This document shows positions 14,312-23,698 of a DNA stretch of 64,000 bases, piece by piece. The translations under genes were made by a program, and so were the position numbers. Position 1 is the first letter of the stretch. Every line of letters starts with the position of its first letter. The notes beneath the pieces are model-generated. The model ran no database searches. It had not been told where the DNA came from and saw only the letters and a program-made list of their open reading frames with translations. Source of the stretch: ZC4RG30 sp039917615 (GTDB lineage: Bacteria; Pseudomonadota; Gammaproteobacteria; Steroidobacterales; Steroidobacteraceae); the NCBI GenBank assembly GCA_039917615.1, contig JBDSJD010000016.1, positions 1-64,000 on the forward strand. The letters run 5' to 3'.

Positions 14312-16885
14312 ATGAGTCTTGCCGATCACACACCCATGATGCAGCAATACCTGCGCATCAAGGCCCAGCATCCCGACGTGCTGCTGTTCTATCGCATGGG
14401 CGATTTCTACGAGATGTTCTTCGACGATGCGCGGCGCGCGTCGTCGTTGATCGATATCGCGCTGACCACGCGCGGCCAGTCGGCGGGGCAGCCCATTGCG
14501 ATGGCTGGTGTGCCGGCGGTGAGTGTCGAGAACTATCTGGCGCGACTGGTGCGGCGCGGCGAGTCGGTGGCCATCTGCGAACAGATCGGCGATCCGGCAA
14601 CGAGCAAAGGGCCTGTTGAACGCCAAGTGGTGCGTGTCGTTACACCGGGAACCCTGGTGGAAGACGCCCTGCTCGACCGCCAGCGCGAGAGCCTGCTGGC
14701 GGCGCTCAGCTTCGATGGCCAGCGGCATGGCCTCGCGTGGCTGGACCTGGCCAGTGGTCGCTTCTGCGTCAGCGAACTGAGCGATGCAACGGAAGTTGCC
14801 GCGGAGCTGGAGCGGCTGCGCCCCGCGGAACTGCTGCTGCCCGAAGATCAGCGCCGCGACACAATGCCCAACACGCGTCTGCGGCCGCCATGGCACTTCG
14901 ATGCAGAGGCCGCGCAACGGCTGCTGATCGCGCAGTTCGGCACCCGCGATTTGGCGGGCTTTGGCGCCGCTGGCCTTACGGCGGGTCTCGGCGCAGCGGG
15001 CGCGCTGCTGCAATACGCGCAAGACACGCAGAAGGCGGCGTTGCCACATATCCGCGCCCTGGCCGTGCAGCTGCGCGAGGAGGGACTGCAGCTGGACGCG
15101 GCGACACGTCGCAACCTGGAGCTGGATCGGGGTCTCAATGGCGACGACAACGTCACGCTGTTCGCGCTGCTCAATCGCAGCACTACTGCGATGGGATCGC
15201 GCGAACTGCGGCGCTGGCTGAACCGGCCGCTGCGCGACCGTGGCGTGCTGCGGCAACGCTACGCGGCGGTCGGCGCATTGAGTGAATCGCGCTGTTTCAC
15301 TCGGGTGGCGGAGGCGCTCACACCCATCGGCGATCTGGAGCGAATCATTTCGCGCGTGGCGCTGCGTTCCGCGCGGCCACGCGACCTTGCACAACTGCGT
15401 GCAACGCTGGCGGCACTGCCGGCATTGCGCAATGTAATTGGCACAATCGACTCCCCGCTGCTGCAAGCGCTGCATGAACGCACTGGCGAACACAGGGAGG
15501 AGCACGCGCTGCTGGTGCGTGCGATTGCGGAGGAACCCTCCGCAATACTGCGCGACGGCGACGTAATCGCAGCGGGCTTCGATGCCGCGCTGGATCAATT
15601 GCGTCGCATCGCCAGCAACACCGACGAATTCCTGCTTGATCTCGAAAGAAAGGAGCGCGAGCGTAGTGGCATCGCGCAACTGAAGCTCGGCTACAACCGC
15701 GTGCAGGGCTTCTTCATCGAGATTCCCCGCGCCCACGCCGAGAAGGTGCCGGCCGATTATCTGCGCCGCCAGACCGTGAAATCCGCCGAACGCTTCATCA
15801 CGCCAGAGCTCAAGAAGTTCGAGGATGAAGTGCTGGGCGCGCGCGACAAGGCGCTGGCGCGTGAGAAGCAATTATTTGAGGTTGTGTTGGACTCACTCAT
15901 CGCGACGCTGCCACAGCTGCAGGAGTCGGCCGCAGCCGTTGCCAGCATCGACGCACTGACAAGTCTGGCGGAACGCGCCGACACTCTGCAGTGGGTGGAG
16001 CCAACGCTGGTTGCCGAGCCTGTGTATCGCGTCGAAGCGGGCCGCCACCCCGTGGTCGAACAGTTCAGCGGCACCAACTTCGTACCCAACGACCTCACCT
16101 TCGATGACAGCCGCCGCATGCTGATCGTCACCGGCCCGAACATGGGTGGCAAATCCACCTACATGCGGCAGGCTGCGCTGATCGCAGTGCTGGCGCACAT
16201 CGGCAGCTATGTGCCCGCACGCAGCGCCACGATTGGTCCGATCGACCGGGTGTTCACGCGCATCGGCGCAGCCGATGACCTGGCCGGCGGCCGCTCCACG
16301 TTCATGGTGGAGATGACCGAGACCGCCAACATCCTGCACAACGCCACGGCGCAGAGTCTGGTGCTGATGGACGAGATTGGGCGCGGTACCAGCACGTTTG
16401 ATGGGCTGTCGCTGGCGTGGGCGGTGGCGCATCACTTGGCCACGCACACCGGTGCGTTCACGCTGTTCGCCACACATTATTTTGAGCTGACCGTATTGGC
16501 GAATGAATTGCGCGGCGTGGTGAACCTGCATCTGGATGCCACCGAGCATGGCGATGAGCTGGTGTTCCTGCACGCGGTGCGCGAGGGGCCGGCCAATCGC
16601 AGTTATGGCCTTGCGGTAGCAAAACTGGCGGGCGTACCGGCGTCGGTGATCGCAGCCGCGCGGCGCTATCTGGCTCAACTGGAGTCGCAGCGGGATGCGC
16701 ATCATGCTGCAGCGCCTTCGCCCCAAGCCGCGCTGCCCTTTGATGCGCCCGCGCCGGAAGTCGCAGCCATGGCGCGACCGGATCTGCTGCGGGAACGGCT
16801 AGCCACGATTGAACCAGATGGACTTTCGCCACGCGACGCCCATGCCGTGGTCTATGAACTAAAGCGACTGCTGGAACGGGAATAA
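14312..16885 (+). CDS. mutS: DNA mismatch repair protein MutS
   Basis: Recognises mismatches and starts repair with MutL. 857 residues, full length. The mismatch-reading FYRMGDFYEMFFDDA is at about 26-40. The ATPase has Walker A TGPNMGGKSTYMRQA (about 606-620), the signature DDLAGGRSTFMVEM, Walker B LVLMDEIGRGTSTFDG and the switch FATHYFELT. The C-terminal dimerisation tail is present. The start MSLADHTPMMQQYLRIKAQH matches the family. In many gammaproteobacteria mutS is next to cinA-recA; here about 11.6 kb of accessory DNA separates them. Convergent with the ABC operon. Confidence 0.97.
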   Translation: MSLADHTPMMQQYLRIKAQHPDVLLFYRMGDFYEMFFDDARRASSLIDIALTTRGQSAGQPIAMAGVPAVSVENYLARLVRRGESVAICEQIGDPATSKGPVERQVVRVVTPGTLVEDALLDRQRESLLAALSFDGQRHGLAWLDLASGRFCVSELSDATEVAAELERLRPAELLLPEDQRRDTMPNTRLRPPWHFDAEAAQRLLIAQFGTRDLAGFGAAGLTAGLGAAGALLQYAQDTQKAALPHIRALAVQLREEGLQLDAATRRNLELDRGLNGDDNVTLFALLNRSTTAMGSRELRRWLNRPLRDRGVLRQRYAAVGALSESRCFTRVAEALTPIGDLERIISRVALRSARPRDLAQLRATLAALPALRNVIGTIDSPLLQALHERTGEHREEHALLVRAIAEEPSAILRDGDVIAAGFDAALDQLRRIASNTDEFLLDLERKERERSGIAQLKLGYNRVQGFFIEIPRAHAEKVPADYLRRQTVKSAERFITPELKKFEDEVLGARDKALAREKQLFEVVLDSLIATLPQLQESAAAVASIDALTSLAERADTLQWVEPTLVAEPVYRVEAGRHPVVEQFSGTNFVPNDLTFDDSRRMLIVTGPNMGGKSTYMRQAALIAVLAHIGSYVPARSATIGPIDRVFTRIGAADDLAGGRSTFMVEMTETANILHNATAQSLVLMDEIGRGTSTFDGLSLAWAVAHHLATHTGAFTLFATHYFELTVLANELRGVVNLHLDATEHGDELVFLHAVREGPANRSYGLAVAKLAGVPASVIAAARRYLAQLESQRDAHHAAAPSPQAALPFDAPAPEVAAMARPDLLRERLATIEPDGLSPRDAHAVVYELKRLLERE

Positions 16886-16960
16886 GGAACAGCTGTTCTC
16901 CTGACCCATGGCGAACAGGAACAAGCAGCAGTATGCGCTACGCATGCCTGGTGTCACGCC

Positions 16961-18826
16961 TCAGACAACTGCGGTGGTCGGCACCTTGGGCACGGCGGAG
17001 AGCAAGGTACGCGTATAGGCCGACTGGGGATCGCCAAGCACGCCAGCTGCAGGCCCTGCTTCCTCGATCCTGCCCTTCTGCATCACTGCCACCTCGTCGG
17101 CGATGTACTCGACGACGCCGATGTTGTGGGTGATGAACAGATACGAAATACCCAGTTCCCGCTGCAGATCCCGCAGCAGGTTCAGAATCTGGGCCTGCAC
17201 AGATACATCGAGCGCAGAGGTTGGCTCGTCACAGATGATGAGCTTCGGCTGCACCGCCAGCGCGCGGGCAATGGCAATACGCTGGCGTTGCCCGCCGGAG
17301 AATTCGTGCGGATAGCGCTCCAGCGCCTCGCGCCGCAGTCCCACCTGGTCGACGATTTTCTCAAGGCCGGCCCGTCGCGCCGCGGGATCCAGATCAGGCC
17401 GCAGCGCCAGCAACCCCTCTTCGAGAATATCGAACACCCGCATGCGCGGATTGAGAGAGGCAAAGGGATCCTGGAAGATGATCTGGATGGCGCGCCGCGC
17501 TTCGCGCAGTGCGGCCCCTTCCAGGCTGAAGAGATCATGGCCCTGCAGTTTCGCGGTTCCTTCGATCACCGCCTGGCCGCGCAGCAATTGCACGATCGCC
17601 TTGCCGATGGTGGTCTTGCCGCACCCGGATTCACCCACCAGCGCCAGCGTCCTGCCGGAGTCGATGCGAAATGACACGCTCTCTACGGCATTGAAGTAGC
17701 CCACTGTTCGCTGCAGCAGTCCCTTGCGGATCGGGAACCGGACTGCGAGGTTCTCCACTTCAAGCAATCTGCCAGATGACGCCCCGATGCCGGGATGGAC
17801 GGCGCGTGCCAGGGCCTCGCGCGGCGCCTGGATTCCTGCATCACCTGGTGCGAGCACCGACTGCGGTGCGTGGGGTGCATACAGCAGGCAGCGGACACAA
17901 CGTGAACCAGGCTGCTCGAACAGCGGCGGCGGCGTAGTGGCACAGTCGGCGAACGCCCGGTCACAGCGTGGCTCGAAACGGCAGCCCGCGAAATCACTCC
18001 ACAGCGGCGGCACGGTGCCGCGAATGGCCGCCAGCGGTTCGCCGCGCCGGACGGCATCGGGTAATGCGCGCAGCAGCAGGCGTGCGTAGGGATGTTTCGG
18101 TGCGCGGAAGAACTCGGCGGCCGGCGCAACTTCGATGATCTGCCCGGCGTACATCAGCGCCACCTGGTGGGCCATGCCCGCAACCACCGCGAGATCGTGG
18201 GTAATCAGCAGCAGGCCAAGGCCGCGTTCCTTCTGTAGCGCCTTGAGCAGATCGAGAATCTGCGCCTGGATGGTTACGTCGAGCGCTGTAGTGGGCTCGT
18301 CAGCGATCAGGAAATCCGGTTCCGCAGCCAGCGTCATCGCAATCATCACGCGCTGCTTCTGGCCACCGCTCATTCGGAAGGGATAGTCATCGATGCGGCG
18401 TTCCGGCTCGGGGATACCCACCTTCTGCAGCCATTCGATCGCCCGCACGCGCGCCGCAGCACCGCGCAGCGCAGTGTGGGCTTCGATGGCTTCGACGATC
18501 TGGTCGCCAACGCGCATGACCGGATTCAGGCTGGTGCCGGGCTCCTGGAAGATCATGCCGATCCGCCCACCGCGGATGGCTCGCATGGCAGTCGAGGGCA
18601 GCGCGAGCATATCCTTGCCGTCGAGGCGGATCTCACCTTGCGTCACACGTCCGTTCTCCGGCAGCAGACGCATCAATGCCAGTGCGGTCATGCTTTTTCC
18701 GCAACCCGACTCGCCCACCAGCGCAAAGGTCTCGCCACGCTGCAGCGTCAGGCGGATGCCATCGATGGCCTTGACCAGCCCGGCATCGGAATCGAGCCCC
18801 ACCTTGATGTCATCAATCTCTAGCAT
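16961..18826 (-). CDS. Peptide ABC transporter ATPase, two fused nucleotide-binding domains (YejF/DppDF type)
   Basis: Powers the importer encoded by the preceding three genes. 621 residues with two complete ATPase halves. The first has Walker A GESGCGKS (about 37-44), signature MSGGQKQRVMIAM and the oligopeptide/dipeptide C-terminal Cys-rich segment (CRFEPRCDRAFADCATTPPP). The second starts near residue 350 with GESGCGKTTIGKAIVQLLRG, FSGGQRQRIAIARAL and IICDEPTSALDVSVQAQ. The fused layout is that of YejF of microcin C/peptide transporters. Eight bases separate it from the upstream permease stop. Confidence 0.9.
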   Translation of the reverse strand: MLEIDDIKVGLDSDAGLVKAIDGIRLTLQRGETFALVGESGCGKSMTALALMRLLPENGRVTQGEIRLDGKDMLALPSTAMRAIRGGRIGMIFQEPGTSLNPVMRVGDQIVEAIEAHTALRGAAARVRAIEWLQKVGIPEPERRIDDYPFRMSGGQKQRVMIAMTLAAEPDFLIADEPTTALDVTIQAQILDLLKALQKERGLGLLLITHDLAVVAGMAHQVALMYAGQIIEVAPAAEFFRAPKHPYARLLLRALPDAVRRGEPLAAIRGTVPPLWSDFAGCRFEPRCDRAFADCATTPPPLFEQPGSRCVRCLLYAPHAPQSVLAPGDAGIQAPREALARAVHPGIGASSGRLLEVENLAVRFPIRKGLLQRTVGYFNAVESVSFRIDSGRTLALVGESGCGKTTIGKAIVQLLRGQAVIEGTAKLQGHDLFSLEGAALREARRAIQIIFQDPFASLNPRMRVFDILEEGLLALRPDLDPAARRAGLEKIVDQVGLRREALERYPHEFSGGQRQRIAIARALAVQPKLIICDEPTSALDVSVQAQILNLLRDLQRELGISYLFITHNIGVVEYIADEVAVMQKGRIEEAGPAAGVLGDPQSAYTRTLLSAVPKVPTTAVV

Positions 18827-18834
18827 GGTTTCCC

Positions 18835-20271
18835 TCAGGCGGGCTTCTTGACCAGCACACGTGGCCGGAAAGCCCGCGCGCGTGGATCAAAGGCATCCCG
18901 CACACCGTCGGCGAAGAGATTGGCCGCCAGCACCACCCCGACCATGAAGGCAAAAGCGGCCGCGAACGGCCACCACACGACCGGGTCCCGACTCATCTCG
19001 TTGCGGGCGAGATTGATCATTCCGCCAAAGCTGTTCATCGATGAATCCACACCAACGCCCACGTATGAAAGCACCGCTTCGTACAGGATCAATGCCGAGA
19101 ATTCGAGCACAGTAACGATCAGCATCAGGTGCGCGACGTTGGGAAACACATGACGCCACATGATCCGTATGTGGCCGACGCCGAAGGAGCTCGCGGCCTG
19201 CACGAATTCAAGCTCGCGGAGTTTCAGCGTTTCGGCGCGCAGCAGCCGGCATAGCCCCGCCCAACCGGTCAGGCCCAGCACGGCGCACAGCAGGAATAGC
19301 TTCACATCCGCCCGCTGTACCCCGGTCTCGAATGAATCCGGGTGCTTGTCGAGGTACACCTGCACCATCAGCACGCAGGCGGCAATCAGCAGGATGTTCG
19401 GGATAGATGACAGTACGGTGTAAAGGTACTGGATGAGTTCATCGACCCAGCCCTTGAAGTAGCCCGCCATGATTCCCAGCACCACTGCCAGCGGCAGCGT
19501 TGCAAGCGTTGCAAGCGTGCCGATGACGAATGCCGTGCGTATGCTCTTCAACGCCTGGTACAGCACATCGTTGCCTGTGACGTCAGTACCGAACACATGG
19601 TAATGGCCTATCAACGCAGTCGTGGCCCCGCCTACTGCAAGGATGCCGCCCAGAGTCCAGCAGGCTACCCGCCAGGGAATGGCAGTCTCGCCGCGCCACA
19701 CCGCGACAGCCGTCGCGCGCCAACCTTGGCCCCGCGCCAGCAATGCAACCAGCAATGCACAGGCAAGAACCGCTGCAGCGGTTCCAAGCAGCAGCCCGAT
19801 GGCCACACGCCGGATCACATCGCCCCGCCATTGCGTGCCCGGATCCGCGAGATGCACACCCCCGTGCAGCAGCCGCGGAGCAACCCGCTCGAGCTTGCCG
19901 TTGATCTCGATCGATTCCTTGGTAAATCCTACGTAAGCCAGCGGCCGCGAGTAGGTGGACTCCCGGGACTCCACAAGATTGCGCAGCACCACGTCGAGGA
20001 CAGACCTCACGCGCGCGTCGTAAGCCACACTTCCCGCCGGTGCACCAGCCACCGACGGCAGAACGCTGCGAAAATGTACGCTGTCCGCCAGGGTCAGCAA
20101 CAGACAGAGCATCAGTACAACAAACGCCGACAAAGCAGGGCTGGCAGCGAATACCTTGCGCCAGGTCGTGGACAGGTCAGGCTGGCTGCGCACATACAGC
20201 GCGTAGACCACAAGCGCGGCAGCAAGCAGCCAGATCGAGACGTCAGTCCACAGCAGGACTATTTTCGGCAT
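18835..20271 (-). CDS. Peptide ABC transporter permease (YejE/DppC-like), extended N-terminus
   Basis: Inner-membrane channel subunit. 478 residues, longer than the usual 300-340. The C-terminal 250 residues form the binding-protein-dependent permease domain with the EAA loop EFVQAASSFGVGHIRIMWRH that contacts the ATPase. The N-terminal half has two hydrophobic hairpins and a soluble loop of about 100 residues (near 75-150) between them, likely periplasmic. Start ATG 20271. It follows the YejB-like permease by 12 bases. Confidence 0.88.
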   Translation of the reverse strand: MPKIVLLWTDVSIWLLAAALVVYALYVRSQPDLSTTWRKVFAASPALSAFVVLMLCLLLTLADSVHFRSVLPSVAGAPAGSVAYDARVRSVLDVVLRNLVESRESTYSRPLAYVGFTKESIEINGKLERVAPRLLHGGVHLADPGTQWRGDVIRRVAIGLLLGTAAAVLACALLVALLARGQGWRATAVAVWRGETAIPWRVACWTLGGILAVGGATTALIGHYHVFGTDVTGNDVLYQALKSIRTAFVIGTLATLATLPLAVVLGIMAGYFKGWVDELIQYLYTVLSSIPNILLIAACVLMVQVYLDKHPDSFETGVQRADVKLFLLCAVLGLTGWAGLCRLLRAETLKLRELEFVQAASSFGVGHIRIMWRHVFPNVAHLMLIVTVLEFSALILYEAVLSYVGVGVDSSMNSFGGMINLARNEMSRDPVVWWPFAAAFAFMVGVVLAANLFADGVRDAFDPRARAFRPRVLVKKPA

Positions 20272-20283
20272 GGTGTCCCGCCC

Positions 20284-21267
20284 CTAGTTCAGCCGCACCC
20301 TGGGATCGGCCCAGGTGTAGGCAATGTCGATGAGGATGTAGGACGTGATTGCAAGCAGCGAGCCTACAAACACCATTGTGCGGACGACCGCGAAGTCCTG
20401 CTTGCTGATGGCCTCGATCACATAGGCCCCGAGGCCGGGAATGCCGAAGAAGCTCTCAAATACCAGCGACCCCAGGAAGACATAGGGCAGGTAACCACCC
20501 GCGCTGGTGATGATGGGGATCAGCGCATTGCGCAGTACATGCCGGAACATCACCACCCTTTCAGACAGGCCCTTGGCGCGCGCAGTGCGTACGTAATCCT
20601 TGCCGACTTCCTCCAGGAACATCGCACGATACAGGCGGGCCTCGGTGCCCAGCCGTGCCAGCGCCGACAGCGCGACGGGAAGTATCAGGAAACGCACCGC
20701 GTCGAATCCGGCCGCATAGCCGGAGATCGGCACTAGTTTCAGTACGCGCGAGAAAAAGTATTGTCCGACGATGATGTAGAACAGGCTGGATATCGACAGC
20801 ATCAGCACGCACAGCACCACACCCGCAAGATCAAGCCTGGTATTGCGGAACATCACCAGCAGCAGCGCGAACGCCGTGCTGGCTATCACCTGCAGCAGGA
20901 AGATGGGCAGGGCAAGCTGGATGCTGACCAGCATGCGACCACTCACCTCATGCCCGATGTCGCCGGCGCTTTCGCTGTCGGCACGGCCGAAATTCAGCGT
21001 GAACAGCGACGCCGAACGCTCCCAGAAGATGGTGTCGGTAAGTTTCTTTGCGCCCTGCCCGCCCGCATTCCAGTACAGCGGCTTGTCGTAGCCGCGCTCC
21101 ACCTTCCAGTTCTCGATCAGATCCTGCGTCACGCGCTTGCCGCCGATATTCATCCGCGCCATGTCATCGGGAGTATTGACGGTGAAGAAGAGAAAGAAAG
21201 TCGCGAGGTTGACGCCGATGAGGATCAGCACGCCATAGAGGCTGCGACGGATGATGTAGGAAATCAT
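20284..21267 (-). CDS. Peptide ABC transporter permease (YejB/DppB-like)
   Basis: 327 residues. MISYIIRRSLYGVLILIGVN is the canonical DppB-type first helix, followed by a periplasmic loop of about 90 residues and the permease domain with the EAA-like YVRTARAKGLSERVVMFRHV and LRNALIPIITSAGGYLP. The ATG at 21267 overlaps the solute-binding protein stop as ATGA. A longer frame upstream lies inside the binding-protein gene and is rejected. Confidence 0.9.
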   Translation of the reverse strand: MISYIIRRSLYGVLILIGVNLATFFLFFTVNTPDDMARMNIGGKRVTQDLIENWKVERGYDKPLYWNAGGQGAKKLTDTIFWERSASLFTLNFGRADSESAGDIGHEVSGRMLVSIQLALPIFLLQVIASTAFALLLVMFRNTRLDLAGVVLCVLMLSISSLFYIIVGQYFFSRVLKLVPISGYAAGFDAVRFLILPVALSALARLGTEARLYRAMFLEEVGKDYVRTARAKGLSERVVMFRHVLRNALIPIITSAGGYLPYVFLGSLVFESFFGIPGLGAYVIEAISKQDFAVVRTMVFVGSLLAITSYILIDIAYTWADPRVRLN

Positions 21268-23480
21268 TGGCCCTGCACCATTTCGCCACGCGCGTTCATG
21301 CGCTCCCGTCGACGCAGGCTCTGCCGAGCGACCAGAACACCGGCCACGACTATTGCACCAGCAAGGATCAGCGGCCACCACAATGGCTTGTTCCACAGCC
21401 CAAGTTTCGCGGCCCGCTGCGCGGTATCCAGCCGAAGGTAGCGGCCGTGGTCACGGATGAGAATGGCGGGCTTCGAGTTGTGGATCCAGCTCTGGACGGC
21501 GGCGGAGGCATACGGAAAGAAACCGAAACTCCATGGCGCATCCTGCTGCACGATCCTCACCATCCTGTCGATGACCTCCTGTTTTGCCGGACCGTCGTCC
21601 AGCGACTTCAGTTGCGCGAACAGCTTGTCGTATTCCGCGCTCTGGTAGTTCGAAGTGTTCTCGCCGTCGGACACGCTCTTCGAGTTTGGTCCGTAGAGAA
21701 GAAACATGAAATTCTCGGCGTCCGGGTAGTCGGCATTCCAGCCCAGCCAGAAGACCTGGTGCTTGCCCTTGCGCACCTTGTCCTGGAACTGGTTGTTGTC
21801 CGTGGCGCGCACTTCGAGCTGGATGTCGATCTTGGCAAACTGCCGCACCACCCAGTCGATCTCGGGCCTGCGCTCGGGACTGGGCACGGCATAGTAATCG
21901 TAGCCAATGACCAGCGGCCGGCCGGTCTTCGCATCGCGCCCGTTCGGATAGCCCGCCTCCGCCATGAGTTTGCGCGCGTCCTCGATCGGGCGGCGCGCGT
22001 ACTTGCCGTTGACCACACTGTGAGTCACGGGGTTGATGCCGGCGGGCGTGCCTTCGCGCGATCCTGGGATCCCGGGCGGCAGCGGACTCATCGCCGTCTG
22101 GCCGGCCTTCTTCGGGAAGATCTTCGAATACTCGTCCCAGTCGATCGCGATCGATATGGCCTGGCGCAACTTGCGATTGCGCTGCTGCTGCGCGGGTGTA
22201 TCGCCGGTCCCGATCACCGGATCCAGCATGTTGAAGCCGATGATGTAACTGTTGACATCCGCGCTCTGCGGGAAATCGAAACCCTTCTTCAGATAGTCGG
22301 CGCGTACGTCGTCAGAGTCTTTCGCCTCGACGAGGTAGCTGTTACCGGTATCGGTGCGCTCGAATACTTCCAGGTCGTAATACCCGTCGCGGAACTTGTT
22401 GCGCTGTGGCGTGCCCTCGCGCTCCACCGTGGCGATGATGGTATCGATGAACGGCGTGGGCTTGCCGCAATCCGCAAGCAGGCCTTGTCCGGTGTCGTCG
22501 GGCATTCCGTCGCAGGGGTAAGGCACGCCGCGATAATTGGGGTTGCGCTGCATCACGATGCGACGGTCCTTCCTGAACTCGGTCACCATGTATGGCCCCG
22601 TGCCCACGGGCCAGTTGTCCAGAACGATGCCGCGTTCGGCCATGCCGGGTTGGGCATAAAACGCATCGGCCTCCCAAGGAAGGGGCGCGAGGAAGGTCAT
22701 CTGCATCCAGTACTTCCACTGCGGGTACTTGCCGTGGATGCGGATGCGTAGCAGGTGGCTTTCCGGCGCAGTGGCGCCGGCCAGCGGCCAACGGCGGAAA
22801 TCGAGGAACGGCCGGTCCTGGGTCGCAGGATCAAGCCCGGCGCGAAGCTTTGCGTCTTCCGCCTTGATGAGCTCGCCGTAATCCTTCAGCCCCAGCACAT
22901 ACTCGGAAAAGATGCCGAAGATCGGCGTCGTGATGCGCGTGGTGGCGTGTCGCTTGATTGCGTAGACGAAGTCCTCGGCCACCAATTCGCGGGTGCCGGT
23001 GTCCTTGAACTGCATCGGCGTGCGTCGCTCGCCCAGCTCGCCCGACTTCATGTGGTGGTATTCGTATTCACCCTGCGCGTTCTTCGCAAAGGCGGGATGC
23101 GGCTGGAACAGGATGCCCTTTCTGATGGGCACGTCGTACACGCTTTCTGCTACCTGCTCCGCTGGGGCGTCTTCGGGCAGAGGCTTGCCGTTCCTGTCGA
23201 GATAGATCGGCTTGACCACTTCTGCCGCCGTCTTAGGCACCAGTTCGAACGGTCGCTTCAGATAGTGGTAGCCGTAAAGAGGCTCATACACCTGGTAGGT
23301 GACCAGCGTGTCGTTGGACCAGTACGAGGCGGTGGGATCCAGGTGGCGCGGGGTGTTCTCGATCATCGCGGTGCGGATGACATTGGTCTTTTCCGAGCCC
23401 GCGGGCCAGGGGCTGTTGCCGCAGCCAGTCAACGCCGCACAGCAGGCAACGGGAACGGCGATCCATGCCCTTCCGCGCAT
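21264..23480 (-). CDS. Family 5 extracellular solute-binding lipoprotein with C-terminal membrane anchor
   Basis: Peptide-binding receptor of the importer (SBP_bac_5). About 738 residues. The signal peptide MRGRAWIAVPVACCAALTGC ends in a lipobox, Cys20. The binding domain includes DYPDAENFMFLLYGPNSKS and RNRKLRQAISIAIDWDEYSK. Near the end a further hydrophobic helix, WWPLILAGAIVVAGVLVA (about 692-709), is followed by a basic tail RQSLRRRERMNARGEM; such a C-terminal anchor is unusual for this family. ATG 23480 has AAGGAG nine bases upstream and overlaps the stop of a short ATPase remnant. First gene of the four-gene operon. Confidence 0.9.
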   Translation of the reverse strand: MRGRAWIAVPVACCAALTGCGNSPWPAGSEKTNVIRTAMIENTPRHLDPTASYWSNDTLVTYQVYEPLYGYHYLKRPFELVPKTAAEVVKPIYLDRNGKPLPEDAPAEQVAESVYDVPIRKGILFQPHPAFAKNAQGEYEYHHMKSGELGERRTPMQFKDTGTRELVAEDFVYAIKRHATTRITTPIFGIFSEYVLGLKDYGELIKAEDAKLRAGLDPATQDRPFLDFRRWPLAGATAPESHLLRIRIHGKYPQWKYWMQMTFLAPLPWEADAFYAQPGMAERGIVLDNWPVGTGPYMVTEFRKDRRIVMQRNPNYRGVPYPCDGMPDDTGQGLLADCGKPTPFIDTIIATVEREGTPQRNKFRDGYYDLEVFERTDTGNSYLVEAKDSDDVRADYLKKGFDFPQSADVNSYIIGFNMLDPVIGTGDTPAQQQRNRKLRQAISIAIDWDEYSKIFPKKAGQTAMSPLPPGIPGSREGTPAGINPVTHSVVNGKYARRPIEDARKLMAEAGYPNGRDAKTGRPLVIGYDYYAVPSPERRPEIDWVVRQFAKIDIQLEVRATDNNQFQDKVRKGKHQVFWLGWNADYPDAENFMFLLYGPNSKSVSDGENTSNYQSAEYDKLFAQLKSLDDGPAKQEVIDRMVRIVQQDAPWSFGFFPYASAAVQSWIHNSKPAILIRDHGRYLRLDTAQRAAKLGLWNKPLWWPLILAGAIVVAGVLVARQSLRRRERMNARGEMVQGQ

Positions 23481-23611
23481 CAACCACCGCTCCTTATACG
23501 ACCGGGGGTCCTGCCCTGCTCCCCGTCGAAGCTCACGTCCTGGAGTGCCTGGACCACACCGTTGCGGGTGTGGAACGAAACATTCAGTTGCCGGACTTCT
23601 AGCAGCGACAT
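23480..23611 (-). pseudogene. N-terminal remnant of an ABC transporter ATPase gene
   Basis: The ATG at 23611 opens a 43-codon frame beginning MSLLEVRQLNVSFHTRNGVV then QALQDVSFD, an unmistakable start of a DppD/OppD-type ATPase. After about 29 residues the match stops and an unrelated tail runs to a TGA that overlaps the start of the solute-binding protein. No Walker motifs remain. The best reading is an internal deletion that left the gene start and the coupling to the next gene. The fused ATPase at the end of the operon makes a lost copy dispensable. Confidence 0.65.
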
Positions 23612-23698
23612 CGATCGCACCGTACCCGGGACATGCACTTAGAGCAACCCCGCCGCAACACTGGGCTAGAATTCCTTGAAAATCCCAGGGAGGTCACC

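Noticed and set aside
14039..15871. 610-codon open frame on the minus strand opposite mutS
   Set aside because: It is fully antisense to a certain gene, has no family-like motifs and is rich in Arg/Gln/Ala, as expected for mirror frames in GC-rich DNA.
16887..16898. GAACAGCTGTTC palindrome after mutS as a terminator
   Set aside because: A perfect 12-bp palindrome but with no loop and no T-tract.
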